Under the pieces are notes generated by a model. It saw only the letters and a program-made list of their open reading frames with translations. It searched no databases and had not been told where the DNA came from. Shown piece after piece: positions 34,787 to 43,278 of a stretch of 64,000 nucleotides of DNA; position 1 is the stretch's first letter; the number at the start of each line of letters is the position of its first letter. Where the stretch lies: positions 992,001 through 1,056,000 of the forward strand of contig NZ_JPRI01000001.1 of assembly GCF_000737765.1 (NCBI RefSeq), read 5' to 3'. Made by a program: the position numbers and the translations under genes. The stretch is from Chryseobacterium vrystaatense (GTDB taxonomy: Bacteria; Bacteroidota; Bacteroidia; Flavobacteriales; Weeksellaceae).

Positions 34787-35311
34787 ATGAAATTTAAGCT
34801 AAAACATATTTTCATACTTAAACTTATAGCCATCCTTTTTTTGATGGTGTCATGCGGAAGTGATGACGATTCTTTACAGAGAATTGATCAGGTCATGAAT
34901 TTCTACATGCAGAATAATACAGGCCAGGATCTCTTGAATGCCAAAAAGACAGGGGCTTATACGACCTTTTCTGTGAACGATGACAATGGTGCCACAGCTG
35001 TCGTTCCAGTGTCTATTCCACTTAAAATGACAACAGATTCCTTATTTTATTTTGAGTATGTTAGTGGAGCCAAAAGAATAATAAAGGATTCTATCAGTCC
35101 TGAGAATAAAACGTACCGTTCGAACTTAACTTTTTCGCTTAGAAGAACTGTGAATAATCAGGTGGTTACCGTTACAGATGTGATGGAAATTCATTACCGA
35201 TGGACCCCAACACTGTTTCAGGTTTCAGAGGTGCTTTATAACGGAAAAGTAGTGTTTTCTAAGGCTGCAGATGCACCGAATGCGATAAATACCTTTACTA
35301 TCATAAAATAA
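34787..35311 (+). CDS. Lipoprotein of unknown function
   Basis: A 174-residue exported protein with lipoprotein signal ending LFLMVSC, then acidic GSDDDS. The rest is beta-rich, with no family I recognise. It starts 71 bases from the divergent flippase gene. Confidence 0.72.
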   Translation: MKFKLKHIFILKLIAILFLMVSCGSDDDSLQRIDQVMNFYMQNNTGQDLLNAKKTGAYTTFSVNDDNGATAVVPVSIPLKMTTDSLFYFEYVSGAKRIIKDSISPENKTYRSNLTFSLRRTVNNQVVTVTDVMEIHYRWTPTLFQVSEVLYNGKVVFSKAADAPNAINTFTIIK

Positions 35312-35314
35312 TTT

Positions 35315-35322
35315 TAAATTTG
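35315..35322 (+). promoter_or_regulatory. -7 box for serS
   Basis: TAAATTTG matches TAnnTTTG, 57 bases upstream of serS and directly after the preceding stop codon. TTTAC at 35294-35298 could be a weak -33. Confidence 0.4.
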
Positions 35323-35379
35323 TACAACTGTTAGCTTAATATGTAAGTTTAACAATCTAATATTTAACATCTAAATAAA

Positions 35380-36648
35380 ATGTTACAAGTCAATTTTTTA
35401 CGCGACAATAAAGAACGCGTTTTAGAAGGTCTTCAAAAAAGACGATTCAAGAATCTTGAGTTGGTAGACGATGCTATCGCTGCTGACGACGAAAGAAAAA
35501 GAATTCAGTTTGAATTAGATTCCCAACTTGCCGAAATCAACAAAATCTCCAAAGAGATCGGACTTTTGATGAAAGAAGGAAAGAAAGAAGAAGCGGAATT
35601 GTCAAAATCTAAAACAGCTCAATACAAAGAATCGAGTAAAGAACTGCAGTCCCAATTAGATGTAACGGAAAAAAAATTACTGGATGTTCTATACCAGATT
35701 CCAAACATTCCATTTGAATTAGTAAAAAGCGGATCTTCTGCGGAAGACAACGAAAATATTTATCAGTCTCATGATGTGGAGGGCCTTGGAGAAGGGGCTA
35801 TTCCTCACTGGGAGCTGGCAAAAAAATACAATTTAATTGATTTTGAATTAGGCGTGAAGATTGCTGGTGCCGGTTTCCCTGTATATTTGGGTAGAGGTGC
35901 GAGACTTCAGAGAGCTTTGGTTCAGTATTTCTTAGATAAGAACATTGAAAAAGGATATATGGAGGTGAATCCTCCTCACGTTGTGAATGAAGCTTCAGGC
36001 TATGGAACGGGACAGCTTCCGGATAAAGAAGGGCAGATGTATCATATCGGTCTTGATGACCTGTATCTGATCCCTACAGCAGAAGTTCCGGTAACCAATC
36101 TTTACCGTGATGTATTGCTTGAAGAAAAAGAACTTCCAATTAAAAACACAGCCTTTTCTCAATGCTATAGGAGAGAAGCGGGAAGTTACGGAGCTCACGT
36201 AAGAGGACTGAACCGTCTTCACCAGTTTGAAAAAGTAGAGATCGTAAGACTTGAAAAACCGGAAAATTCTTATGCTGCACTGGAAGAAATGGTAGAACAT
36301 ATCAAAGAGATCCTTACCGATCTTGAACTTCCGTTCAGAGTATTGAGACTTTGCGGTGGAGATACAGGTTTTGCAGCTGCTATGACTTATGACTTTGAAG
36401 TATGGAGTGCTGCTCAGGAAATGTGGCTGGAAGTAAGCTCTGTATCTAATTTTGAAACCTTCCAGTCAAACCGTCTGAAATGTCGTTTCAAAACAGATGG
36501 AAAATCTCAGTTAGTTCATACTTTAAACGGTTCTGCAATGGCACTTCCAAGAATTATGGCTGCGTTGCTTGAAAACAATCAGACTGAGGAAGGAATCAGA
36601 ATTCCAAAGAAAATTGCAGAATATGCAAGATTTGATCTGATCAGTTAG
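35380..36648 (+). CDS. serS: Seryl-tRNA synthetase
   Basis: A 422-residue class II aminoacyl-tRNA synthetase. The N-terminal coiled-coil arm (about 30-105) contacts the tRNA. Catalytic motifs are TAEVPVTNLYRD, motif 2 FSQCYRREAGSYGAHVRGLNRLHQF (in part: CYRREAGSYG), and motif 3 LNGSAMALPRIMAALLEN. Full length. Confidence 0.97.
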   Translation: MLQVNFLRDNKERVLEGLQKRRFKNLELVDDAIAADDERKRIQFELDSQLAEINKISKEIGLLMKEGKKEEAELSKSKTAQYKESSKELQSQLDVTEKKLLDVLYQIPNIPFELVKSGSSAEDNENIYQSHDVEGLGEGAIPHWELAKKYNLIDFELGVKIAGAGFPVYLGRGARLQRALVQYFLDKNIEKGYMEVNPPHVVNEASGYGTGQLPDKEGQMYHIGLDDLYLIPTAEVPVTNLYRDVLLEEKELPIKNTAFSQCYRREAGSYGAHVRGLNRLHQFEKVEIVRLEKPENSYAALEEMVEHIKEILTDLELPFRVLRLCGGDTGFAAAMTYDFEVWSAAQEMWLEVSSVSNFETFQSNRLKCRFKTDGKSQLVHTLNGSAMALPRIMAALLENNQTEEGIRIPKKIAEYARFDLIS

Positions 36649-36671
36649 AATATATACCTATATTATAAACA

Positions 36672-36703
36672 GTCCCCTTTCGGTTTTGGAAGGGGATTTT
36701 TTT
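36672..36703 (+). terminator. Terminator of serS
   Basis: Stem TCCCCTTTC/GAAGGGGA-type (TCCCCTT at 36673-36679 pairs with AAGGGGA at 36690-36696) followed by TTTTTTT. Confidence 0.88.
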
Positions 36704-36774
36704 AACCGTTTTGCTGTGTTGCAGTAAAGTTTAGATAAGATCATATTTATAGGTTGGGCGATATTTTTTTTTAT

Positions 36775-36782
36775 TATTTTCG
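36775..36782 (+). promoter_or_regulatory. -7 box (TAnnTTCG variant) for the Lcl-domain lipoprotein
   Basis: TATTTTCG ends 17 bases before ATG 36800. It is the same TTCG variant seen at ppiD and at the thiamine operon. Confidence 0.4.
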
Positions 36783-36799
36783 CTCACTAAATTTTAACC

Positions 36800-37693
36800 A
36801 TGAGAAATAAATTACGTGTAGTATTTTCTGCTGTAATGACAGTAGCGCTTCTTTCCTGTGGGGGAGGAGACAGTGATGAAGTTATTGTGATTTCAAATCC
36901 TTCTGTACCAAGCGTACCAGAAAAGAAAATAACTATTGGGACAACAGGGGAGATCTTCCCAACAACGGCTATCTTCAGAGGAAGTATCGTTCAGCAAAAT
37001 GGAGAATCTGCAACTCCGGGGTTTGTATATTCTACTTCACCCAATCCCACAGTAATCAACAATAGTTCCGTATCAACGTACGCCCATGGTCCTGTAAATT
37101 ATCAGGTAAAGGCCGAGAATTTGCAACCCAATACCACCTATTATGTACGAGGTTATTTACGTGTTAGTGAGGGGATTTATACCTATACTTCAGAATCTAC
37201 ATTCAAAACGACAGGTTATTATGGTCCTGGAGGAGGACATGTAGGTTATGATAAAGGAGAATATAAAGACGGATGGAGATATATGGAAATTCACCCTACA
37301 GGAGTGTTCTACGGAACCTCTCAGATAGGAACGAACTGGGGAGATCTTAATCTTTTCATTTCCGGAACTTATCCGGATTTTGGGAAAGGACTTGAGAATA
37401 CAGTCCTTATTGCCAGCCAGAATCCAGGAGCGAACTGTGCCGCAAAATTATGCAATGATCTGGTAAGAAACGGCTTTTCAGACTGGTTTCTTCCTTCAAG
37501 TCAGGAGATTCTTACTTTAGCTAAAGAACTTAAAAAAGCGAATATTAGTTTGAATGCCGGATCAATATGGTCATCTACTCAGCAATCGAATAATTCTGCC
37601 TATGATATTACCTATCAGCAGTCAGGTGTCATTGAGATCACGGATATAGTAAAGTCATACACCAACAAAACACTTCCAGTAAGAAGATATTAA
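36800..37693 (+). CDS. Lipoprotein with FN3-like and DUF1566/Lcl C-terminal domains
   Basis: A 297-residue exported protein. The lipoprotein signal ends at LLSCGGG. Residues about 45-140 are fibronectin-like (TTAIFRGSIVQQNGE ... LQPNTTYYVRGYLRV). The C-terminal half matches the Lcl/DUF1566 pattern: a DGWRYMEI start, NGFSDWFLPSSQEI, IWSSTQ and terminal LPVRRY. Such domains occur in surface/adhesion proteins (legionella collagen-like protein C-terminus, and many Bacteroidota surface proteins). A role in surface binding is a guess. Confidence 0.78.
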   Translation: MRNKLRVVFSAVMTVALLSCGGGDSDEVIVISNPSVPSVPEKKITIGTTGEIFPTTAIFRGSIVQQNGESATPGFVYSTSPNPTVINNSSVSTYAHGPVNYQVKAENLQPNTTYYVRGYLRVSEGIYTYTSESTFKTTGYYGPGGGHVGYDKGEYKDGWRYMEIHPTGVFYGTSQIGTNWGDLNLFISGTYPDFGKGLENTVLIASQNPGANCAAKLCNDLVRNGFSDWFLPSSQEILTLAKELKKANISLNAGSIWSSTQQSNNSAYDITYQQSGVIEITDIVKSYTNKTLPVRRY

Positions 37694-37700
37694 GAATCAT

Positions 37701-37732
37701 AGAAAACGCGCTGCAAATGCAGCGCGTTTTCT
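37701..37732. terminator. Bidirectional terminator between convergent genes
   Basis: A perfect 14-bp stem AGAAAACGCGCTGC/GCAGCGCGTTTTCT with loop AAAT. It serves the Lcl lipoprotein (+) and the lipoprotein gene ending at 37739 (-). Confidence 0.9.
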
Positions 37733-37738
37733 ATGGTT

Positions 37739-38503
37739 TTATTCTGTTGTGATCACTACTTTTTTATCTTTGTTCACCAGATTTTTATTGTCTAAAAGAT
37801 CATTGGATCTTACGATGATCTCAACGGTTTTATGATCTACCTGCTTCACAAAATCATGTTTTCCTTCAATACTTTTGATTGGTTTCTGAAATTTGAGGGT
37901 ATTGGTAAATGTAAGATTAAACATTCTGAGCATACCTGCCATTCCTGACGCCATTTGCTTACCATATGCTTCAATAGAATCACTTTTGGTTTGAGGAACC
38001 TTTTTTTGTTCTGAATCTTTTTCTTCCAGCATTTTAAGAATGCCATCAGAATTAAATTTTTCAGTGTTAATGGTTAGTGAGTTACCATTCCATACTGCTA
38101 TATCCTGTAAAGGGATTTTCTTCAGGCGCTTGTCGCTGGCCAGGAGTTGGGTAATTTCCGAAGGCATGAGTTTATCATACTTGAGGGAAAGACCAACAAT
38201 CTCGTTTTTATCTTTGTCCACTTTCATGTAGACTTTCTTGAGGACCTTCGCTGAATCCTCATTAAGGGTTACTTTTCCGTGTTTCTGAACAGTATAAAGA
38301 CTTGTCCAGTCAGTGGGAAGCTTGTCCAGTTCACTCAATTTCTTTGAATCTGATCCCATCATGCTCATCATTCCCATTACATTTTTATCCATCAGGATAT
38401 TAGAATGCATACTGGTTGCAGCATCTTTATAATAGGTAGTTTCTGTATTGATAGAGCAGGACTGAAGCATTATAAAAAGAATGGCAGCCCATAAAAACTT
38501 CAT
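37739..38503 (-). CDS. Lipoprotein, paralogue of the upstream gene
   Basis: A 254-residue exported protein with lipoprotein signal MKFLWAAILFIMLQSC. It is homologous along its length to the gene at 38594 (signal end LQSC.IN, LDKLPTDWTSLYTVQKHGK, MKVDKDKNEIVGLSLKYD, ITGKHD-like IEGKHDFVKQVDHKTVEI, KKVVITTE end). No known domain recognised. An ATG four codons upstream is less likely. The function is unknown. Confidence 0.78.
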   Translation of the reverse strand: MKFLWAAILFIMLQSCSINTETTYYKDAATSMHSNILMDKNVMGMMSMMGSDSKKLSELDKLPTDWTSLYTVQKHGKVTLNEDSAKVLKKVYMKVDKDKNEIVGLSLKYDKLMPSEITQLLASDKRLKKIPLQDIAVWNGNSLTINTEKFNSDGILKMLEEKDSEQKKVPQTKSDSIEAYGKQMASGMAGMLRMFNLTFTNTLKFQKPIKSIEGKHDFVKQVDHKTVEIIVRSNDLLDNKNLVNKDKKVVITTE

Positions 38504-38562
38504 CTGTTTAATCATTGCTTAAATTTTTTATATTACAGTATATTACAAAACAAATACCAACC

Positions 38563-38597
38563 AAACAACGGGCTGAAATTTCAGCCCGTTGTTTTAT
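38563..38597 (-). terminator. Hairpin between the paired lipoprotein genes
   Basis: A perfect 14-bp stem AAACAACGGGCTGA/TCAGCCCGTTGTTT (38563-38576 and 38581-38594) with loop AATT. It directly follows the stop codon of the upstream lipoprotein gene. The T-run is only three bases, so termination may be partial. Confidence 0.7.
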
Positions 38598-39334
38598 TCT
38601 GTAGTGATGATGATTTTTTTGTCTGAATGTTTAAGTTTAGCCTCTTTATCATACATGGCTTTCAGATCGTAGTCAATTTGTACAGTCTTGTTATCGATCT
38701 GTTTTAACCAGTCATGCTTTCCGGTGATCGATTTTATTTTGTTTTCAAACTTCATAGTTGTTCCAATGCTTTTGAAAAACATACTAATCATTCCTTCTAC
38801 CTTTTCAGCTTCCTCTTTTGAACTTTTGCTGCGGAGTGTCTCTTCGATATTTTTAAGATTGAAATTTTCCGTATCGATAGTCAGTATTTTCCCATCCCAG
38901 TTATTGAACATATTCTGATCCAGCGGAAGTTTTTCCTTTTTGTTGTAGCTGCTCAACAGATTATAGTCTGTCTGATTGAAGTGATCCATTTTTAAAGAAA
39001 AACCTGCAGGCTCATTATTTTCTTTATTGGCTTTCATGAAGATCTTTTTCATGATCCTGATAGAGTCCGGGTCTTTCGTTTTCAGCTTTCCTTCGTGTTT
39101 CTGTATGTCAAAAACACTGGTCCATACCGTTGGAAGTTTATCCATATCACCGAATTCTTTCTGCTGTTTCAGGGAATCGGGAGTCATTGCCTTCATTTCA
39201 GCTATAAACTGCCGCATATCGATGTCAGTGACCGAAGTAGATGCACCATCGCTGTGATATACAATTTCCGAATTAATAATACATGACTGCAGGACAAATA
39301 CTGCCGCAGTGAGTAAAAGAAGTATTTTTTTCAT
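38594..39334 (-). CDS. Lipoprotein, first of a paralogous pair
   Basis: A 246-residue exported protein with lipoprotein signal ending VLQSC. It shares with the next gene the blocks MDKLPTVWTSVFDIQKHEGK, MKANKENNEPAGFSLKMD, KSITGKHDWLKQIDNKTV and the C-terminal KKIIITTE. The pair arose by tandem duplication. The function is unknown. It lies 17 bases after the SafE-family gene, so it might be co-transcribed with the cbb3 locus. Confidence 0.78.
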   Translation of the reverse strand: MKKILLLLTAAVFVLQSCIINSEIVYHSDGASTSVTDIDMRQFIAEMKAMTPDSLKQQKEFGDMDKLPTVWTSVFDIQKHEGKLKTKDPDSIRIMKKIFMKANKENNEPAGFSLKMDHFNQTDYNLLSSYNKKEKLPLDQNMFNNWDGKILTIDTENFNLKNIEETLRSKSSKEEAEKVEGMISMFFKSIGTTMKFENKIKSITGKHDWLKQIDNKTVQIDYDLKAMYDKEAKLKHSDKKIIITTE

Positions 39335-39351
39335 GGAATTAGTTAGTCGTA

Positions 39352-40107
39352 TTAGTGGCAGTTGGTCGAACTGTGATCGTGTCCTTCAATATGACAGTTA
39401 CCATTGTGATCTTTGGAGATGGTCATCGCTTCAGCTCTTGGTGAGATGTAAGGAATTCCCAATTCAAGACCTCTCAGAATAAATAATCCTCCCAGCACAA
39501 TCATAATGAGAGGAACGGCTCTTAAAACCTTTACTCTGAAAGCCTGATTCATGAGGTTTCCGGCGAGAACTACAGCAAACATGAATGGAAGTGTCCCCAA
39601 ACCAAATAAAGCCATATATGAAGCTCCCTGCCATACCCCTCCGCTTGCTAAACTGGCTGTAAGAGCCATATAAACCATTCCGCAAGGCAGAAAACCATTC
39701 AGAACACCTGTGCTAAATCTTGAGCGGTAATCTGCTTTCTGAAGTAATTTTCCCAGATTTGATTTGACGGAAAACAGAAATTTAGAAAGAAAAGGAATCT
39801 TTGAAGCGAAATCCTTTCCTCCAAATGAAAACAAAGCCATAATGATCAGGAGAACTCCTGCAATGATCGTGAGATACTGCTGGAATCCTGCCATTTCAAA
39901 ACCTTCTCCTATAATCCCCAGAATTGCTCCCAATAAAGAATAGGTGAAAATTCTGCCGAACTGATACGTCAGATTCTGAAGATAAAAATTAGTGGCCTGT
40001 TTTTTAGTCAACCCCATCGATAAAGCAATAGGGCCACACATTCCGATACAGTGAAAACCGGAAGCAAATCCCAAAGCAATGGCCGATAAAATAAGTCCTA
40101 TTTCCAT
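39352..40107 (-). CDS. Sulfite exporter TauE/SafE-family protein of the cbb3 locus
   Basis: A 251-residue membrane protein with about six segments. The start GFASGFHCIGMCGPIALSMG carries a conserved Cys pair (CIGMC), and FLPCGMVYMALTAS another, as in the UreH-2/DsbD-like group next to cco genes, thought to help metal (Cu) handling or cytochrome maturation. The tail HNGNCHIEGHDHSSTNCH is rich in His and Cys and could bind copper. It overlaps ccoH by 10 bases. The function is inferred from family and place. Confidence 0.85.
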   Translation of the reverse strand: MEIGLILSAIALGFASGFHCIGMCGPIALSMGLTKKQATNFYLQNLTYQFGRIFTYSLLGAILGIIGEGFEMAGFQQYLTIIAGVLLIIMALFSFGGKDFASKIPFLSKFLFSVKSNLGKLLQKADYRSRFSTGVLNGFLPCGMVYMALTASLASGGVWQGASYMALFGLGTLPFMFAVVLAGNLMNQAFRVKVLRAVPLIMIVLGGLFILRGLELGIPYISPRAEAMTISKDHNGNCHIEGHDHSSTNCH

Positions 40108-40550
40108 ATCACATCATAATCCATTCTATAGTCTGTTTTGTCTTTCGTCCACATCAGTCTCAGTGTATAGTTTCCTACTTTCAATACCTGGGCAGGTATT
40201 GTGAAAGATTGTGTGGCATCAAGCTGTACCGCTTTTTTTATGTCTAAATTCTGGTCTTCGGTTCTGTTTAAAACAAATTTTACCGTAGTATTGGTATTGT
40301 TATATTCTTTTGGAAAAACGATTTTAATTCCGTCTTTTTCCTGACTGTATACAGGCTTTTCTTTTAGATTATCAGCATTTTGTTTAGCATCAATGACATC
40401 CTGATACTTAAGTTCTTCTTCGTAATAATTATCGGTAACCATTTCAGAATTCTTCTGCCCGTTAGGGAAAAGAAACAACATGGATAATATAAAAACAATG
40501 AATGCAAATAATGCAATTACAACACCGTGTCCCCAACTAAAGTTTTTCAT
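40098..40550 (-). CDS. ccoH: FixH/CcoH family cbb3 oxidase assembly protein
   Basis: A 150-residue protein with one N-terminal membrane helix (about 8-28) and a periplasmic beta-sandwich domain (VTDNYYEEELKYQDVIDAKQNA, in part; LRLMWTKDKTDYRMDYDVIW). This matches FixH proteins, which are needed for stable cbb3 oxidase assembly. It lies between ccoG and the SafE-family gene. Confidence 0.88.
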   Translation of the reverse strand: MKNFSWGHGVVIALFAFIVFILSMLFLFPNGQKNSEMVTDNYYEEELKYQDVIDAKQNADNLKEKPVYSQEKDGIKIVFPKEYNNTNTTVKFVLNRTEDQNLDIKKAVQLDATQSFTIPAQVLKVGNYTLRLMWTKDKTDYRMDYDVIWK

Positions 40551-40622
40551 TTCTTCCGGATTTTTTTATTTTTTGTGATTGTAAGGAAACTCTGTGATTG
40601 TATATTACAGAGTTTCTTAAAA

Positions 40623-42077
40623 TTAAAATTGCAGTTTAAATGGTCCCTCAAAATACGTCTGATAAGAATCAACAAGTTTCCCTTTCATATCATAAACTCC
40701 AATGGTTATATTTTGTTTTGAAAGCTTCATTTCATCTTCCGGGAAGCTGATATTGACGGTTCCCTTAGAAATCTTATCACGCTCTACCTGAATTTTGCTG
40801 GATCCGCTGTATATAATTTCGCCATGAGCAGGCTCAACGACTTTTATGGTAACAATTTTCTTATCGTTGGTTTTGTTCAGAAACGTATAATTGTAAGTAT
40901 TGGTAATTTTTCCGTCTCTCACAAAGAAAGTACTTCCTGCAGGTTTAATGAATTTTGCCTCCATCTCACCTCTGCTGGAAAGAAGAAATCCTAAGAACCC
41001 AACCAATAACACAAGAACAACAGCAAAGCCCTTCATTCTTCCGGTAAATTTAAACTCAGTCTGGTTTTCGATTTCATTTTCTGAAGCATATCTTACCAAC
41101 CCTTTTGGAAGACCAACTTTTTCCATCACCTCGTCGCAGGCATCGATACAAGCTGTACAGTTGATGCATTCGAGTTGTTGTCCGTCTCTGATGTCAATTC
41201 CAGTGGGACATACAACCACACACTGGTGACAGTCGATACAATCTCCTTTTCCAGCTGCTTTACGGTCTTCTCCTTTTCTCCATTTTGAACGGTTTTCTCC
41301 TCTTTTAAAATCGTAGAAAACGTTGATCGTATCCTTATCAATAAGAACACCCTGTAATCTGCCGTAAGGACAAACCAATGTACAAACCTGCTCTCTGAAC
41401 CATGCAAAAACAAAGTAGAAGGCAGAGGTAAACAATACCATGATGATGAAATTGCTTGGATGTGCAAAAGGTCCTTCGGAGATGATTTTAAATATTTCCT
41501 GATACCCCACAATATACATCAGCATAAAGTGAGTGATAATTAAAGAAATAATAACGTAAACTGTCCATTTCAAGCCTCTCTTCCATATCTTCTCGCTGTT
41601 CCACTCCTGTCTGTCCAGCTTCATTTGCTTGTTTCGGTCACCTTCAATAAGATATTCAATTTTACGGAATATCGATTCCATAAAAATTGTCTGAGGACAT
41701 ATCCACCCGCAGAAAATTCTTCCGAACGCAATCGTAAAAATGATAATAAAAATTAAAGAGGCAATAGCACCTAAAGTAAGGATAAAAAAGTCCTGTGGAT
41801 AAAAGGGCTGTCCGATAATGAAAAACTCCCTGTCAATGACGTTGAATAAAAAGAACGGGTTGCCATTGACTTTTATGAATGGTACCGTAAAATAAATAAT
41901 TAATAAAGCATAGCTTACAAGGTTTCTGTAATTGGTGTATTTTCCCTTTGGTTTTCTGGGGAAAATCCATCTTCTTTTACCGGATTGCTCCATTGTCCCG
42001 ATAGAATCTCTGTAAGTCTCAGGGTCCAGAACCTGTCCCTGTCCGCCGCGTACTTCTATTTCTTCTATTTCTGACAT
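40623..42077 (-). CDS. ccoG: Cytochrome c oxidase accessory protein CcoG
   Basis: A 484-residue membrane protein. It has about five membrane segments, CGWICPQTIFMESIF and CTLVCPYGRLQG (polyferredoxin-type Cys motifs), then two 4Fe-4S clusters (CIDCHQCVVVCP and CINCTACIDACDE), and a C-terminal Ig-like IG domain (about 385-484). CcoG reduces Cu(II) for delivery to cbb3 oxidase in studied bacteria. A terminator-like hairpin separates it from ccoP upstream. Confidence 0.93.
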   Translation of the reverse strand: MSEIEEIEVRGGQGQVLDPETYRDSIGTMEQSGKRRWIFPRKPKGKYTNYRNLVSYALLIIYFTVPFIKVNGNPFFLFNVIDREFFIIGQPFYPQDFFILTLGAIASLIFIIIFTIAFGRIFCGWICPQTIFMESIFRKIEYLIEGDRNKQMKLDRQEWNSEKIWKRGLKWTVYVIISLIITHFMLMYIVGYQEIFKIISEGPFAHPSNFIIMVLFTSAFYFVFAWFREQVCTLVCPYGRLQGVLIDKDTINVFYDFKRGENRSKWRKGEDRKAAGKGDCIDCHQCVVVCPTGIDIRDGQQLECINCTACIDACDEVMEKVGLPKGLVRYASENEIENQTEFKFTGRMKGFAVVLVLLVGFLGFLLSSRGEMEAKFIKPAGSTFFVRDGKITNTYNYTFLNKTNDKKIVTIKVVEPAHGEIIYSGSSKIQVERDKISKGTVNISFPEDEMKLSKQNITIGVYDMKGKLVDSYQTYFEGPFKLQF

Positions 42078-42100
42078 TTCGTAATATGTTTAAAAAAGAA

Positions 42101-42148
42101 AAAACATAATTCGTTACTATTTTTCTTAATAACAAATTATGTTTTTTT
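42101..42148 (-). terminator. AT-rich hairpin between ccoP and ccoG
   Basis: AACATAATT and GTTA at about 42103-42115 pair with TAAC and AATTATGTT near 42128-42142, flanked by A-runs and T-runs on both sides. It could terminate or attenuate the structural genes before the accessory genes. Confidence 0.65.
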
Positions 42149-42172
42149 CATATGATTTCTAATCTTTTAAAA

Positions 42173-43054
42173 TTATTCTTTTTCCCAATGTGCTTCAGTT
42201 CCTTGAGGAGCTGCTCCTCCCTGAGCCTGCGTCACTGGTGTCTGTTCCTGATTGATGTGATATACATACGCTGCAATCTTCTCAATCTCTGCTCCGGAAA
42301 CTTCGCCGTTTTTACCGAATGCTCTCATCGCAGGGTTAGTAGGAGAACCATTCCAGTCCATATGGAAAACCGTTTTGAATAAAGTTTTCTCAGGCTGGTT
42401 GATCCAGTAGTTATCCGTAAGGTTTGGACCAATACCTCCACTACCGTCTTCTTTATGACAAGATGCACAGTTAGTCTTGAACAGCTCTTTTCCTTCAGCG
42501 ATATTGTCAGCAGAATATTTTGCTGTTTCAATCGTTACAGGAGGCTGATTTTTTTCATAATCTGCAATACTCGCCATCTGTTCTTTATACTCCTGCTCAT
42601 ATTCGGTCAGCGGGTGTGCGAAATCTGTGAACGCAAAAGCTGCGATATATATAATACAAAAAGCAGTCCCAAAATAGAATAACCCTACCCACCATTTTGG
42701 AAGTTGATTATCCAATTCCATAATCCCATCGAAACCATGGTCAATAAGAATATCTTTTTCTTCTGTGGCAGACTGTTTTTTGAATGCACTGTCATACATT
42801 CTTCTTAGGAAAGGAATCTTCTTTTCCGTTAAGTAAGCTGCTTTTTCTTCCGGAGATAATTTTTTGAATTTATTGTTTTCAATCAAATCTCCAATAGCAC
42901 TGTGGATGTATGCCAAAATAGCACTGATCACCACAGTTCCCCAGAAGTAAGGTGAAGCTAGGAACGAGTAGCTCTGTACAAACAAATAATAAAAAACTAT
43001 TAGAAGTCCAGTTATTATTAAGATGTTTACAACAACAGGTGTTCTTTGTTTCAT
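42173..43054 (-). CDS. ccoP: cbb3-type cytochrome c oxidase subunit CcoP (mono-haem form)
   Basis: A 293-residue protein. Two N-terminal membrane segments (about 8-50) and a soluble stretch are followed by the CcoP N-terminal domain with its own helix (ELDNQLPKWWVGLFYFGTAF). The c domain has one haem site (NCASCHKEDGSGGIGPNL) and ends with a VSGAEIEKIAAYVYHI region. Proteobacterial CcoP carries two haem c groups; only one CxxCH is present here, as is usual in Bacteroidota. It delivers electrons to CcoN. Confidence 0.93.
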   Translation of the reverse strand: MKQRTPVVVNILIITGLLIVFYYLFVQSYSFLASPYFWGTVVISAILAYIHSAIGDLIENNKFKKLSPEEKAAYLTEKKIPFLRRMYDSAFKKQSATEEKDILIDHGFDGIMELDNQLPKWWVGLFYFGTAFCIIYIAAFAFTDFAHPLTEYEQEYKEQMASIADYEKNQPPVTIETAKYSADNIAEGKELFKTNCASCHKEDGSGGIGPNLTDNYWINQPEKTLFKTVFHMDWNGSPTNPAMRAFGKNGEVSGAEIEKIAAYVYHINQEQTPVTQAQGGAAPQGTEAHWEKE

Positions 43055-43064
43055 AATAAATAGT

Positions 43065-43262
43065 TTAATTTTTTAAATTAAAATCGTCTTCATCATCTCC
43101 CAGAGGTGCCTCTTCTTCTTCCTTGTAATATTTCTTAGGCCTGCTAAATACATATATTATTAGGGCGACGAAGAACATCATAAAGAATATCAGCGCCAAT
43201 GTTTGATACAAGCCTGCGTTTTCAGTATTGGATAATATATCTTTAAAGTTCTGAGGAATCAT
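43065..43262 (-). CDS. ccoQ: CcoQ/FixQ-like small subunit of cbb3 oxidase
   Basis: A 65-residue protein with one membrane helix (about 20-40, LALIFFMMFFVALIIYVF) and an acidic tail EEEEAPLGDDEDD. Size, topology and position between ccoNO and ccoP identify it as CcoQ. It is thought to stabilise the complex. Confidence 0.82.
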   Translation of the reverse strand: MIPQNFKDILSNTENAGLYQTLALIFFMMFFVALIIYVFSRPKKYYKEEEEAPLGDDEDDFNLKN

Positions 43263-43278
43263 GTGAACCTTTTAATGT

